Shown one piece after another: positions 12,540-21,008 of a DNA stretch of 64,000 nucleotides. The DNA comes from Pokkaliibacter plantistimulans (GTDB lineage: Bacteria; Pseudomonadota; Gammaproteobacteria; Pseudomonadales; Balneatricaceae), in contig NZ_CP177354.1 of NCBI RefSeq assembly GCF_046844695.1, positions 868,001 through 932,000 of the forward strand, read 5' to 3'. A model generated the notes under the pieces. That model did not search any database. It saw nothing but the letters and a program-made list of their open reading frames with translations, and was not told where the DNA came from. Position 1 is the stretch's first letter; the number at the start of each line of letters is the position of its first letter. The translations under genes and the position numbers were made by a program.

Positions 12540-14735
12540 ATGAAGGCAACAAAAATAATCCTGTGGCTGCTTGGGGCGCTGTTTGGCTTGCTGGCACTGG
12601 TGGTGATCTATCTGCTGGTCGCTTTTGATCCGAACGATTATCGCCAGCGCATCGGTGAGATGGTGCAGGAGAAAACGGGACTGCAGCTCGAAATTAAAGG
12701 TCCGATGAGCTGGAGCCTGTTTCCGCAGTTTGCCATTACGCTGGAGGATGTACAGGCGGGCTATCCTGATCGCCCTACCGTGGCTACCTTGCAGCATGCC
12801 AGTGTCGCTATGGATGTGCCTGCACTCATCAGCGGGCGTTTGAGCCTGTCCGGCCTGATGGTGGATGGTCTGGTGCTGGACCTGAATCGCGACAAGACAG
12901 GTGCAAATAACTGGGACCGGCCTTCTGCAGCATCCTCACCTGCTGCCCGTTCCACCGCTGAGCCGGGCAGTCAACCGGCATCCTCCGCCAGCCGCTCCAT
13001 GGCTTTGGCCATTGATGATATCGATCTGCAGAATGTGCAGGTCAACTATCATGACCTGCAAGCCAACCAGAATATTGCGTTGGGCCCTGTCAACCTGCGT
13101 GCCAGTGCGATCCGCCTGGGGCAGGCCTTCCCTTTAACGCTTACCTTGCCGCTGTCTGTGCAGGCGGATGGCAAGCAGGCCATCCAGCTCGGCAACAAAC
13201 TGCAGGCTTCGATGCTGCTGGACCCTGAGCGACAACTGTATCAGCTGCATGATATGGATCTGCTCAGCACCATCGACGGTGTGACCAGACAGTCACTGTT
13301 ACTGGAGATAAAGGGTGATGTGGATGCCGATATGCAGCAACAGCAGGTGCGCCTACCCAACCTAAAACTGGCACTGAACGGCATGCAGGGTCAGCTTGAC
13401 GCCACGGTCAAGGACTTGCAGAAGGCGCCGGCCCTGCAGGGCTCGCTGCAGATTGCTGAGCTGAATCTGCGCAAATGGCTGTCAGATATTGGTATGTCTG
13501 TTTCTCTGCCTGATGAGAAAGCGTTGACGGCGGCTTCTATGACGACTGCGCTGATGGTGGACCGCCAACAGTTGTCACTGACTAATCTGACGGCCCGGCT
13601 GGATGAGAGCAAAATCAGTGGCAGCTTCCAGCAGCCATTGAACAAGGGGCAAACCGAGTTCAAGCTGGGCATTGATCAGCTCAATCTGGATCGCTATGTC
13701 GCCAGCTCAGCAACGCCAGCCACCAAACTCGAGGCATCGAGCTCGACCACAGCAGCAGCGACCGCCAAGACTACAAGTGACGCAGGTTATTCAAAGGCTC
13801 CCATGCTGCCCGTTGAGGCACTGCAAGGGCTGAATCTGCGTGGCTCGGTGCAGCTGGGTAAACTGACCTATCAGCAAGTTGCGATGTCGCAGGTCAAGTT
13901 CAATGTGGCAGCAGCAGCTGGAAAGCTGGTGGTTGATCAGGCCAGTGCGCAGATTGCCGAAGGCAAGGTTGTGCTTAAGGCACAGGTCGATGCGCAGAAG
14001 GCGCCACTACGCAATCAACTGCAGTTCAATGTTGATCATCTGGCACTGGAGCAGGTGCAGACCCTGCTGGGCAGCACACAGCCTGCGGTCAACGGCATCG
14101 GCTCGATGAGTGGCAGCCTGAGCATGAGCGGGAACTCGGTTTTTGACTGGGTTAACAGTCTCAACGGCTCGGCCAAGGCCAATGTCACGGATGGACGACT
14201 GAACAATATCAACCTTACCCAACAAATCTGTGAGGGCATTGCCTTTGCCAATCAGGAAACACTGACGGCAGCAGCAGACAGTGAGCACACCAGACTGACC
14301 AACGCAAGCCTGCAGGCGCAATTCAACAATGGTGTCGCCCATATCGACTCGGCGCAGGGGCAGCTGGTGGGGGCCAGTGCCAAAGGCTCAGGACAGATCA
14401 ATCTGCCACAGCGGCAGCTGGATATGGGGGTGGGCGTCACCATTGAGGGTGACACCAGCCGTGAAGCCTGCACCATCAATCCTAAATTTCAGGGGCTGGA
14501 ATGGCCCCTGCGTTGCCAGGGTAGTCTGGATGGTGATCCTGCCAAATGGTGCCGTCCCGACAAGGAAGGGTTTGCCAAGACGCTGACTTCCCTTGCCAGC
14601 AACGAAGCTAAACGCAAGGCGCAGAAAGAATTGAACCGTGCACTGGATAAACAATCCGATAAACTGAGCGAAAAGCTCGGTGGAGACAACGCCGAAGCAG
14701 TCAAAGGTTTGCTCCAAGGATTATTCAAGAAGTGA
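12540..14735 (+). CDS. asmA: AsmA family protein
   Basis: A 731-residue inner-membrane-anchored AsmA protein, related to the TamB/VPS13-like bridge proteins linked to outer-membrane lipid and protein assembly. One N-terminal membrane helix (about residues 5-27) is followed by FDPNDYRQRIGEMVQEKTGL, the usual AsmA start, and by a long periplasmic region of beta-rich repeats. Low-complexity Ser/Ala/Thr stretches lie near residues 128-155 and 395-420. The C-terminal part (GSAKANVTDGRLNNINL) is the conserved AsmA domain. It diverges from hisB and its stop overlaps the mutY start (GTGA), so the two are probably cotranscribed. Confidence 0.9.
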   Translation: MKATKIILWLLGALFGLLALVVIYLLVAFDPNDYRQRIGEMVQEKTGLQLEIKGPMSWSLFPQFAITLEDVQAGYPDRPTVATLQHASVAMDVPALISGRLSLSGLMVDGLVLDLNRDKTGANNWDRPSAASSPAARSTAEPGSQPASSASRSMALAIDDIDLQNVQVNYHDLQANQNIALGPVNLRASAIRLGQAFPLTLTLPLSVQADGKQAIQLGNKLQASMLLDPERQLYQLHDMDLLSTIDGVTRQSLLLEIKGDVDADMQQQQVRLPNLKLALNGMQGQLDATVKDLQKAPALQGSLQIAELNLRKWLSDIGMSVSLPDEKALTAASMTTALMVDRQQLSLTNLTARLDESKISGSFQQPLNKGQTEFKLGIDQLNLDRYVASSATPATKLEASSSTTAAATAKTTSDAGYSKAPMLPVEALQGLNLRGSVQLGKLTYQQVAMSQVKFNVAAAAGKLVVDQASAQIAEGKVVLKAQVDAQKAPLRNQLQFNVDHLALEQVQTLLGSTQPAVNGIGSMSGSLSMSGNSVFDWVNSLNGSAKANVTDGRLNNINLTQQICEGIAFANQETLTAAADSEHTRLTNASLQAQFNNGVAHIDSAQGQLVGASAKGSGQINLPQRQLDMGVGVTIEGDTSREACTINPKFQGLEWPLRCQGSLDGDPAKWCRPDKEGFAKTLTSLASNEAKRKAQKELNRALDKQSDKLSEKLGGDNAEAVKGLLQGLFKK

Positions 14736-15781
14736 CCCCAGAGGTATTTCAGCGCGCTGTATTTGACTGGTTCGATCAGCATGGTCGTACCAGTCTGCCG
14801 TGGCAGCAGGACAAGACGCCCTATCGGGTGTGGGTATCGGAAATCATGCTGCAGCAGACGCAGGTAGCGACCGTTATCCCTTATTACCAACGCTTCATGG
14901 AGCGTTTTCCCGCCTTGCAGGATCTGGCTGAGGCTGAGCAGGACGAAGTGCTGCATTTCTGGACTGGTCTCGGTTACTACAGTCGTGCCCGTAACCTGCA
15001 TAAAGCCGCTCAGATTCTCTGGCAACAGCACCATGGTGAATTTCCGGCAACGGTAGAAGCAGTACAGGAGTTGCCGGGTATTGGTCGTTCGACTGCAGGA
15101 GCGATTCTGTCGATCAGTCGTGGTGTGCGTGCACCGATTCTCGATGGCAACGTCAAGCGTGTGCTTACCCGTCTGCACGGTGTTGAAGGCTGGCCCGGCA
15201 GCAAACCGGTAGAGGATTTGCTCTGGCGGCTGGCGGATTACTACACGCCTGACCGGCGTCTGCCGGACTACACCCAGGTGATGATGGATCTGGGGGCGAC
15301 GCTCTGTACCCGTAGCAAGCCTGCCTGTTTGCTATGCCCCTTAAAAGACCACTGCAAAGCCTATGGCATGGGCACTCCTACTGCCTTTCCCCATGCCAAA
15401 CCGCGAAAAACGATACCGGAAAAGCACACTTACATGTTGCTGGTACACGATCGCCAGCAGCACAAGGTGTTGCTGGAAAAGCGTCCGGCCAGCGGGATCT
15501 GGGGGGGGTTGTGGAGTCTGCCCGAGATGGTGTCCACAGAACAGGCGGAGCAGTTTTGCGCGAGCTGGCAGGCGGAGCTGCATCAGCAGTCGTTACCTGC
15601 TGTGAAGCATACCTTCAGCCACTTCCATCTGCACATCACACCTTTGCTGGCACAGGGGGGCTCTGACAGTAAGCTCATGGAACCTGAGCGCTGGCTTTGG
15701 TATAACCTCGACGCCCCGGAGTCGGTAGGTTTGGCTGCTCCAGTCAAACGTCTGCTGGCACAACTGGATGCACAGCGTTGA
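14732..15781 (+). CDS. mutY: A/G-specific adenine glycosylase MutY
   Basis: Removes adenine mispaired with 8-oxoguanine. The 349 residues follow E. coli numbering almost exactly: catalytic E37 (WVSEIML), a helix-hairpin-helix (VQELPGIGRSTAGAIL) before D138 (PILDGNV), and the [4Fe-4S] cysteines C192, C199, C202 and C208 in the C-X6-C-X2-C-X5-C spacing. A C-terminal NUDIX-like domain (about 230-349) recognises 8-oxoG. It starts at a GTG that overlaps the asmA stop by four bases and is followed by yggX, the usual order. Confidence 0.97.
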   Translation: MTPEVFQRAVFDWFDQHGRTSLPWQQDKTPYRVWVSEIMLQQTQVATVIPYYQRFMERFPALQDLAEAEQDEVLHFWTGLGYYSRARNLHKAAQILWQQHHGEFPATVEAVQELPGIGRSTAGAILSISRGVRAPILDGNVKRVLTRLHGVEGWPGSKPVEDLLWRLADYYTPDRRLPDYTQVMMDLGATLCTRSKPACLLCPLKDHCKAYGMGTPTAFPHAKPRKTIPEKHTYMLLVHDRQQHKVLLEKRPASGIWGGLWSLPEMVSTEQAEQFCASWQAELHQQSLPAVKHTFSHFHLHITPLLAQGGSDSKLMEPERWLWYNLDAPESVGLAAPVKRLLAQLDAQR

Positions 15782-15805
15782 ACTTTATCTGTAGAAGAGA
15801 CTGAT

Positions 15806-16081
15806 ATGACTAGAACCGTATTCTGCCGTAAGTATCAAAAGGACATGGACGGCATGGAACGCCCACCTTTTCCTGGCCCCAAAGGGCAGGATCTGTATGA
15901 GCATATTTCCAGACAAGCCTGGCAGGACTGGCTGGCGCATCAGACCATGCTGATCAATGAGAAGCGTCTGAACATGATGGACATGCAGTCACGCAAGTTA
16001 CTGCAGGAAGAAATGGACAAGTTCTTTGCCGGTGAAGACGTGACCAAGATTGAAGGCTACGTACCACCGAGCGAGAAATAG
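15806..16081 (+). CDS. yggX: Fe(2+)-trafficking protein YggX
   Basis: A 91-residue cytosolic protein linked to protection and repair of iron-sulfur clusters. It matches the family throughout: MTRTVFCRKYQKDMDGMERP with the conserved C7, PFPGPKGQDLYEHISRQAW, and INEKRLNMMDMQSRKLLQEE. It lies 24 bases after mutY, whose product carries a [4Fe-4S] cluster; this pairing is common in gammaproteobacteria. Confidence 0.95.
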   Translation: MTRTVFCRKYQKDMDGMERPPFPGPKGQDLYEHISRQAWQDWLAHQTMLINEKRLNMMDMQSRKLLQEEMDKFFAGEDVTKIEGYVPPSEK

Positions 16082-16170
16082 CCGTTGATGCGGAATAAAT
16101 TATTGAATTGCTTGACAACTTTTGGAGAGGCGAGTAAATTCCTGCGGCGTTCGCTTGATGCGCTTAGGGA

Positions 16171-16198
16171 TTGACACTCAGTGTTTTGTCCTTATAAT
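16171..16198 (+). promoter_or_regulatory. Strong promoter of the tRNA cluster
   Basis: TTGACA (16171-16176), a 16-base spacer and TATAAT (16193-16198), then ACGCGCC. This is a consensus stable-RNA promoter with a GC-rich discriminator, 13 bases before the first tRNA. Confidence 0.9.
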
Positions 16199-16210
16199 AC
16201 GCGCCTCGTT

Positions 16211-16286
16211 GCCCAGATAGCTCAGTCGGTAGAGCAGGGGATTGAAAATCCCCGTGTCGGTGGTTCGATTCCGCCTCTGGGCACCA
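16211..16286 (+). tRNA. tRNA-Phe (GAA), copy 1
   Basis: 76-base cloverleaf with acceptor GCCCAGA/TCTGGGC and encoded CCA. The anticodon stem-loop GGGGATTGAAAATCCCC reads GAA. It is identical to the second tRNA-Phe 177 bases downstream. Confidence 0.96.
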
Positions 16287-16288
16287 CT

Positions 16289-16373
16289 GCGGGAGTGGTG
16301 GAATTGGTAGACACACTGGATTTAGGTTCCAGCGCCGCAAGGCGTGAGAGTTCGAGTCTCTCCTCCCGCACCA
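16289..16373 (+). tRNA. tRNA-Leu (UAG)
   Basis: 85-base class II tRNA with a long variable arm (CGCCGCAAGGCG) and encoded CCA. The anticodon loop TTTAGGT reads UAG, for CUA/CUN codons. It starts two bases after the CCA of the preceding tRNA-Phe, so the two are processed from one transcript. It closely resembles E. coli leuW. Confidence 0.95.
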
Positions 16374-16387
16374 AGTGAACAGATGTA

Positions 16388-16463
16388 GCCCAGATAGCTC
16401 AGTCGGTAGAGCAGGGGATTGAAAATCCCCGTGTCGGTGGTTCGATTCCGCCTCTGGGCACCA
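16388..16463 (+). tRNA. tRNA-Phe (GAA), copy 2
   Basis: Identical 76-base repeat of the first tRNA-Phe, with CCA encoded. The identity stops at the gene ends, so this is a gene-level duplication kept uniform by conversion or recent copying. Confidence 0.96.
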
Positions 16464-16505
16464 CTTAAAGTCATCTGTAAGTGGTAAAACATCAGCGTCT
16501 TGTGC

Positions 16506-16533
16506 TTGACAAGTTAAAAAGTTTAAGTATGAT
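16506..16533 (+). promoter_or_regulatory. Second promoter in the tRNA cluster
   Basis: TTGACA (16506-16511), a 16-base spacer and TATGAT (16528-16533), followed by ACGCACC. It lies 24 bases before the tRNA-Leu(CAG) pair, so those two genes can be transcribed independently of the upstream three. Confidence 0.85.
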
Positions 16534-16556
16534 ACGCACCACTTTTCGAGCTGCAT

Positions 16557-16643
16557 GCAGATGTGGCGGAATTGGTAGACGCGCTAGCTTCAGGTGCTAG
16601 TGTTCGAAAGGACGTGAGAGTTCGAGTCTCTCCATCTGCACCA
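16557..16643 (+). tRNA. tRNA-Leu (CAG), copy 1
   Basis: 87-base class II tRNA with acceptor GCAGATG/CATCTGC, variable arm TGTTCGAAAGGACG and encoded CCA. The anticodon loop TTCAGGT reads CAG, for CUG, the preferred leucine codon in this GC-rich sequence. Confidence 0.95.
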
Positions 16644-16683
16644 ATGCTCTCGTTAAGTGATTACAATCAGGTAGCTTCACATT

Positions 16684-16770
16684 GCAGATGTGGCGGAATT
16701 GGTAGACGCGCTAGCTTCAGGTGCTAGTGTTCGAAAGGACGTGAGAGTTCGAGTCTCTCCATCTGCACCA
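16684..16770 (+). tRNA. tRNA-Leu (CAG), copy 2
   Basis: Exact 87-base copy of the preceding gene, 40 bases downstream, with unrelated flanks. Two copies fit the heavy CUG usage of the neighbouring genes. Confidence 0.95.
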
Positions 16771-16802
16771 CCTGATAAAGGTGTCAGTGAAGTATAAAAG
16801 GA

Positions 16803-16826
16803 AGTCGCGAAAGCGGCTTTTTTTGT
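16803..16826 (+). terminator. tRNA operon terminator
   Basis: Short hairpin AGTCGC-GAAA-GCGGCT (one G-T wobble) followed by seven T, 33 bases after the last tRNA. Confidence 0.8.
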
Positions 16827-16928
16827 TTCTGCCCCCCCTCATATTTCCTGTGCCAGCTGTGCTCTGTAGCGACAGCACTGCATCTGATCCACTTCCCCCT
16901 CCCTCTGATTTAGTCCTGCTAGTCTTTC

Positions 16929-16956
16929 TTGCGTTTGTGTGAAAAAAGCGTATAAA
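16929..16956 (+). promoter_or_regulatory. Candidate promoter for speE
   Basis: TTGCGT (16929-16934), a 16-base spacer and TATAAA (16951-16956), about 257 bases before the speE start. The remaining interval to 17213 contains no gene I can support, so a long untranslated leader is possible. Confidence 0.5.
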
Positions 16957-17213
16957 ACGCAATTTCTTGCAGAAGCAGCGACAGGTTTTTATGCAAATTC
17001 GACTTTAGATGTACAACAGGCCCTCTCAGTAAGTACGCTGCCTGTTGTGTATTCCGTGGAAGGAAGACAGGTTAGTGGAGCTGGCAGGGTTATTCCCATC
17101 CTTTCTCCCGCCTTATCTCACTTCCCCTCGTCGAACTGTCATTGTGCTGTCATCCATTGTCGATGTCATAACAGCATGTCATCTGGTTTTTATTGTGAGC
17201 GAGGAAGGAACAC

Positions 17214-18074
17214 GTGACTCAGCCGCAACGCTATATCGAGACCCTCTACGCAGGCTACGGTCAGTCTTTCACTATTGATAAGGTGCTGTTCGAGAGCAAA
17301 ACCGAGCATCAGCACCTGATCATCTTCGAAAACCGCGATTTTGGTCGTGTCATGGCGCTGGATGGTGTCATCCAGACCACCGAACGTGATGAGTTCATCT
17401 ACCACGAAATGCTGACGCATGTACCGCTGTTTGCTCATGGCAAAGCCCGACGAGTGCTGATCATTGGTGGTGGTGATGGCGGCATTCTGCGTGAAGTGCT
17501 GCGTCATCCTGAAGTGGAGCAGGTGACCATGGTAGAGATCGATGCTCAGGTCATCGAGATGTGCAAAACCTACCTGCCGGGCCACTCTGACGGTGCTTTT
17601 GATGATCCTCGTGCGACTATCGTCATCAACGATGGGGTTGAGTTCGTCAACACGACCGAAGAGCGCTACGACGTCATTATCTCTGACTCCACCGACCCGA
17701 TGGGCCCAGGTGAAGTGCTGTTCTCCTCGCGCTTCTACAATGGTTGCAAGCGCTGCCTGAACGCAGGCGGCGTCATGGTTGCCCAGAATGGCGTGTGCTT
17801 TATGCAGCTGGGTGAAGTCTCGACTACCCGCAAGCGTATGGGGCTGGATTTCGCTGATCAGCAGTTCTATGCCGCCCCGGTGCCCACCTATGTCGGTGGC
17901 ATCATGACCCTGGCCTGGGGCAGTGATGATGCCTCCCTGCGTCAGCTTCCCGTGGACGTTATCGCCGAGCGCGTCGCGCAGGCAGGTTTTAAAACCCGTT
18001 ACTACACCCCAAGTATCCATGTGGGCGCGTTTGCTTTGCCCCAGTATGTAGTGGATGCCCTGGCGGGGTGTTGA
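17214..18074 (+). CDS. speE: Spermidine synthase SpeE
   Basis: Transfers the aminopropyl group of decarboxylated S-adenosylmethionine to putrescine. The 286 residues show the family motifs: LIIGGGDGGILREVLRHPEV for the nucleotide, VEIDAQVIEMCKTYLP, and SDSTDPMGPGEVLFSSRFY with the catalytic Asp. I use the GTG at 17214 (MTQPQRYIETLYAGYGQSF), which follows GAGGAAGGA. Arginine decarboxylase lies 144 bases downstream on the same strand, so both feed polyamine synthesis. speD and an agmatine-processing gene are not in the window. Confidence 0.95.
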   Translation: MTQPQRYIETLYAGYGQSFTIDKVLFESKTEHQHLIIFENRDFGRVMALDGVIQTTERDEFIYHEMLTHVPLFAHGKARRVLIIGGGDGGILREVLRHPEVEQVTMVEIDAQVIEMCKTYLPGHSDGAFDDPRATIVINDGVEFVNTTEERYDVIISDSTDPMGPGEVLFSSRFYNGCKRCLNAGGVMVAQNGVCFMQLGEVSTTRKRMGLDFADQQFYAAPVPTYVGGIMTLAWGSDDASLRQLPVDVIAERVAQAGFKTRYYTPSIHVGAFALPQYVVDALAGC

Positions 18075-18218
18075 TAGCGGGTGTTACCCCTGAGGGAGAG
18101 CCGGTCTGTGTTTTCCCTGTCGCTCTTTATTTATCCGAGTTATCCGAACATTCCGGCTCCCTGAGCCGGTTGCTCCAGCCAGGTGCTGGCCGCCATCTAG
18201 AGAAAGGCAACGAATGCA

Positions 18219-20132
18219 ATGAGCGCGTGGAACAGCCGCGATGCACTGAAACTTTACAACATCCCCTACTGGGGCAATGGATACTTTGACGTGAATGAAA
18301 GCGGTGAGGTGTTCGTCAAACCTCGTCGCGACAAGGCAGCTACGATAAATCTGCCGGAACTGTGCAAGCATTTAAGCGAGCAAGGGGTAGCGTTGCCTAC
18401 TCTGGTGCGTTTTACCGACATATTGCATGATCGGGTGTCCTCGTTGTGTCAGGCTTTTCAGGAAGCCATTCAGTACTACAAGTATCGTGCGCAGTACACG
18501 GCCGTCTATCCGATCAAGGTCAACCAGCAGCAACAGGTGGTTGAAGGCATTCTGGCCGGGCAGAAGAAAGACCCCAGCGTAACCCGTGTGGGTCTTGAGG
18601 CGGGCTCCAAGCCTGAGCTGATGGCAGTGCTGGCGCTGTCGGAGAACACCAATTCCTCCGTCATCATCTGTAACGGCTACAAGGATCGTGAATATATCCG
18701 TCTGGCTCTGATTGGTGAGGCGCTGGGCCATCAGGTTTACATCGTTATCGAGAAGGTGTCCGAGCTGGATGTGGTGCTGGAAGAGGCACGTCGTCTGCAG
18801 GTGACGCCGCGTCTGGGTTTGCGTGCCCGTCTGGCGTCACAGAGCAAAGGCAAATGGCAAACCTCCGGTGGTGAGAAGTCCAAGTTTGGCCTGTCTGCCC
18901 ACCAGATTCTGCAGGTAGTCGAACGTCTGCGTAAGGAAGAGGCACTGGACTCCCTGCAGCTGCTGCATTTCCATCTGGGGTCACAGGTTGCCAACATTCG
19001 CGACATTCAGACGGGTCTGCGTGAGTGCGCCCGTTTCTACGCCGAGCTGCGTCAGCTGGGTGCGCCCATCAGCGTGGTGGACGTCGGTGGTGGCCTGGGT
19101 GTGGACTACGAAGGTACCCGCTCACAGAGCACCTGCTCCATCAACTACTCCATGTCGGAATACGCCAGCAATGTGGTGTACGCCATGGCGGAAGTCTGTG
19201 CTGAACGCAACCTGCCGCATCCCAACATCGTCAGTGAGTCCGGACGGGCGCTGACAGCGCACCACGCGGTGCTGCTGGCCAACGTTATTGACGTGGAATC
19301 GCCCAAGGAACTGCAGCCACCGCGCCCCGGTGCGGCGGATCCGAAGATTCTGCACGCGCTGTGGGAGTCCTATCAGGAAGCCCTGCACAGTGCTGACGAA
19401 CGTAACGTGGTGGAGATCTATCACGACACTATTTATGACGTGGCCGAAGTGCAGTCGCTGTATACCCACGGCTTGTTGTCACTGACCGAGCGCGCCAAGG
19501 CGGAGCAGATCTATCAGGCCATCTGCATGCAGATCCGGCCACTGCTGAGCCACAAGAACCGCGCACACCGCGAGATCATTGATGAGCTGCACGCCAAGCT
19601 GGCGGACAAGCTGTTCGTCAACTTCTCGGTGTTCCAGTCACTGCCCGACGTCTGGGGTATCGATCAGGTGTTTCCTGTGCTGCCTATTAGTGGTCTGGAC
19701 AAGGAGCCGACCTTCCGTGCAGTGGTGCAGGACATCACCTGTGACTCGGACGGTACCATTGACCAGTATGTGGATGGTCAGGGGATCGAGACCACCCTGC
19801 CGGTACCGGAGTTCGACCCGGCCAATCCTTATGTGATGGGCTTCTTCCTGGTGGGTGCCTATCAGGAAATTCTGGGCGACATGCACAACCTGTTCGGTGA
19901 CACCCACTCTGTTGACGTGTCTGTCGATGAAGCGGGTGAATGGGAAGTCAGCAAGGTGCTGATGGGCGATACCGTGGATCAGATTCTGGCCTACGTGAAC
20001 TTCGACTCCCGCACCTTTGTTGAGGCCTACCGTCGTCAGCTGACCCGGTCCAGCCTCAGTAGCGAGACGCAGGCGGAATGTCTGGCCTTCCTCGAAGAGG
20101 GTCTGGCGGGTTATACCTATCTGGAAGAGTAA
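18219..20132 (+). CDS. speA: Biosynthetic arginine decarboxylase SpeA
   Basis: PLP enzyme that turns arginine into agmatine, a route to putrescine. It is 637 residues, close to E. coli SpeA. The PLP lysine is in YTAVYPIKVNQQQQVVEG near residue 97; the barrel signature HFHLGSQVANIRDIQTGLRE is near residue 251 and VVDVGGGLGVDYEGTRS near 286. The C-terminal part ends ...GLAGYTYLEE. The ATG overlaps the stop of a three-codon reading frame (ATGCAATGA, 18214-18222). Whether this matters for translation is unknown. A strong terminator follows. Confidence 0.96.
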   Translation: MSAWNSRDALKLYNIPYWGNGYFDVNESGEVFVKPRRDKAATINLPELCKHLSEQGVALPTLVRFTDILHDRVSSLCQAFQEAIQYYKYRAQYTAVYPIKVNQQQQVVEGILAGQKKDPSVTRVGLEAGSKPELMAVLALSENTNSSVIICNGYKDREYIRLALIGEALGHQVYIVIEKVSELDVVLEEARRLQVTPRLGLRARLASQSKGKWQTSGGEKSKFGLSAHQILQVVERLRKEEALDSLQLLHFHLGSQVANIRDIQTGLRECARFYAELRQLGAPISVVDVGGGLGVDYEGTRSQSTCSINYSMSEYASNVVYAMAEVCAERNLPHPNIVSESGRALTAHHAVLLANVIDVESPKELQPPRPGAADPKILHALWESYQEALHSADERNVVEIYHDTIYDVAEVQSLYTHGLLSLTERAKAEQIYQAICMQIRPLLSHKNRAHREIIDELHAKLADKLFVNFSVFQSLPDVWGIDQVFPVLPISGLDKEPTFRAVVQDITCDSDGTIDQYVDGQGIETTLPVPEFDPANPYVMGFFLVGAYQEILGDMHNLFGDTHSVDVSVDEAGEWEVSKVLMGDTVDQILAYVNFDSRTFVEAYRRQLTRSSLSSETQAECLAFLEEGLAGYTYLEE

Positions 20133-20182
20133 TCGCTACCCGCGATCAGCTCAGAAGCTGACCAGCGATAAGCTCAGATGTT

Positions 20183-20218
20183 AAAAAATCCGGCTCCCTG
20201 AAAAGAGCCGGATTTTTT
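20183..20218 (+). terminator. speA terminator
   Basis: Perfect 14-bp stem (20183-20196 / 20205-20218) carrying CCGGCTC/GAGCCGG with A-run and T-run arms. It can work in both directions, so it may also serve the convergent exporter gene. Confidence 0.92.
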
Positions 20219-20264
20219 TATCTGTGTTCAGCCCCTGTCACAGGGTTGGCGGGTGTTCAGGCTT

Positions 20265-20885
20265 TCAGGCCAGCGCGGTGACAAACACCCTGACCGCCAG
20301 CAGGATCAGTACCACACCGCTCAGGCGGTCAATCAGTCGGGAGCGGGCGCGCAGTTTCTCCAGCACGGCGGGGTGTACCAGTAACAGGGTAACCAGGGTG
20401 TACCACAACCCGTCGATCACGAAGGGAGTGGCGACCAGTGTGAAGTGGGCCAGGGTATCACTGCCCGGCTGCACAAACTGACTGAATAGCGCGATAAAAA
20501 ACAGCGCCAGCTTGGGATTCAGCAGCGAGATCATCAGTCCGTCCCGTGCGGCCTGCGCCGCGCTCTCCGGATTGCCAGCTTCCAGCGTCTGGGCAATACC
20601 GCCCTGTGACATAAGGGCGCGCAACCCTAGATAGGTCAGATAGGCTGCGCCCAGCAAGGTCAGCACCATGAACAGACGGGGTGACTGATGCAGCAGCACG
20701 GCCAGCCCAAACATCGTCAACAGTGCATACATACCGACCCCGGCAGCGTGAGCCCAGGCAATGGCAAAACCATTCCGCTTACCGCCTGCCAGCGCATGAC
20801 GGGTCACCATCGCGAGACTCGGGCCGGGTGACATGGCGCCCAGCAGACAAATCAGCAGCAAACCGCTCCAGTTACTCCAGCTCAT
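20265..20885 (-). CDS. LysE/RhtB family amino-acid or metabolite exporter
   Basis: An inner-membrane exporter of the LysE/RhtB superfamily with about six membrane helices in 207 residues. The hallmarks are GAMSPGPSLAMVTRHALAGG near residue 16 (the MSPGP motif) and LLNPKLALFFIALFSQFV near residue 120. I start at the second of two adjacent ATG codons (20885) because GAGGA is six bases away; the first (20888) is only three bases from it. The substrate cannot be told from sequence. It stands between the speA terminator and a LysR gene on the same strand. Confidence 0.82.
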   Translation of the reverse strand: MSWSNWSGLLLICLLGAMSPGPSLAMVTRHALAGGKRNGFAIAWAHAAGVGMYALLTMFGLAVLLHQSPRLFMVLTLLGAAYLTYLGLRALMSQGGIAQTLEAGNPESAAQAARDGLMISLLNPKLALFFIALFSQFVQPGSDTLAHFTLVATPFVIDGLWYTLVTLLLVHPAVLEKLRARSRLIDRLSGVVLILLAVRVFVTALA

Positions 20886-21008
20886 CATGTTCCTCACAGG
20901 TAAGAACGTGTTCACGCGAGATCGTGAGCATGTTCCAGGGGGATAAGCCTGTTAGCCTACGAGACCTGGCTGATAAGGTGAAATCATAATTCGGAATACA
21001 GCTGATGA

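Noticed and set aside
16211..16770. Exact repeats of tRNA-Phe and tRNA-Leu genes considered as attachment-site duplications from an integrated element.
   Set aside because: The repeats are whole functional tRNA genes with their own promoters, and no integrase or foreign DNA lies between or beside them.
16939..17217. A 92-codon open frame ending at the speE start.
   Set aside because: No ribosome binding site, no family match and it overlaps the speE leader and promoter region.
18214..18222. A three-codon frame ATGCAATGA overlapping the speA start, considered as a polyamine-sensing uORF.
   Set aside because: Too short and too likely by chance to claim a role without comparison to relatives.
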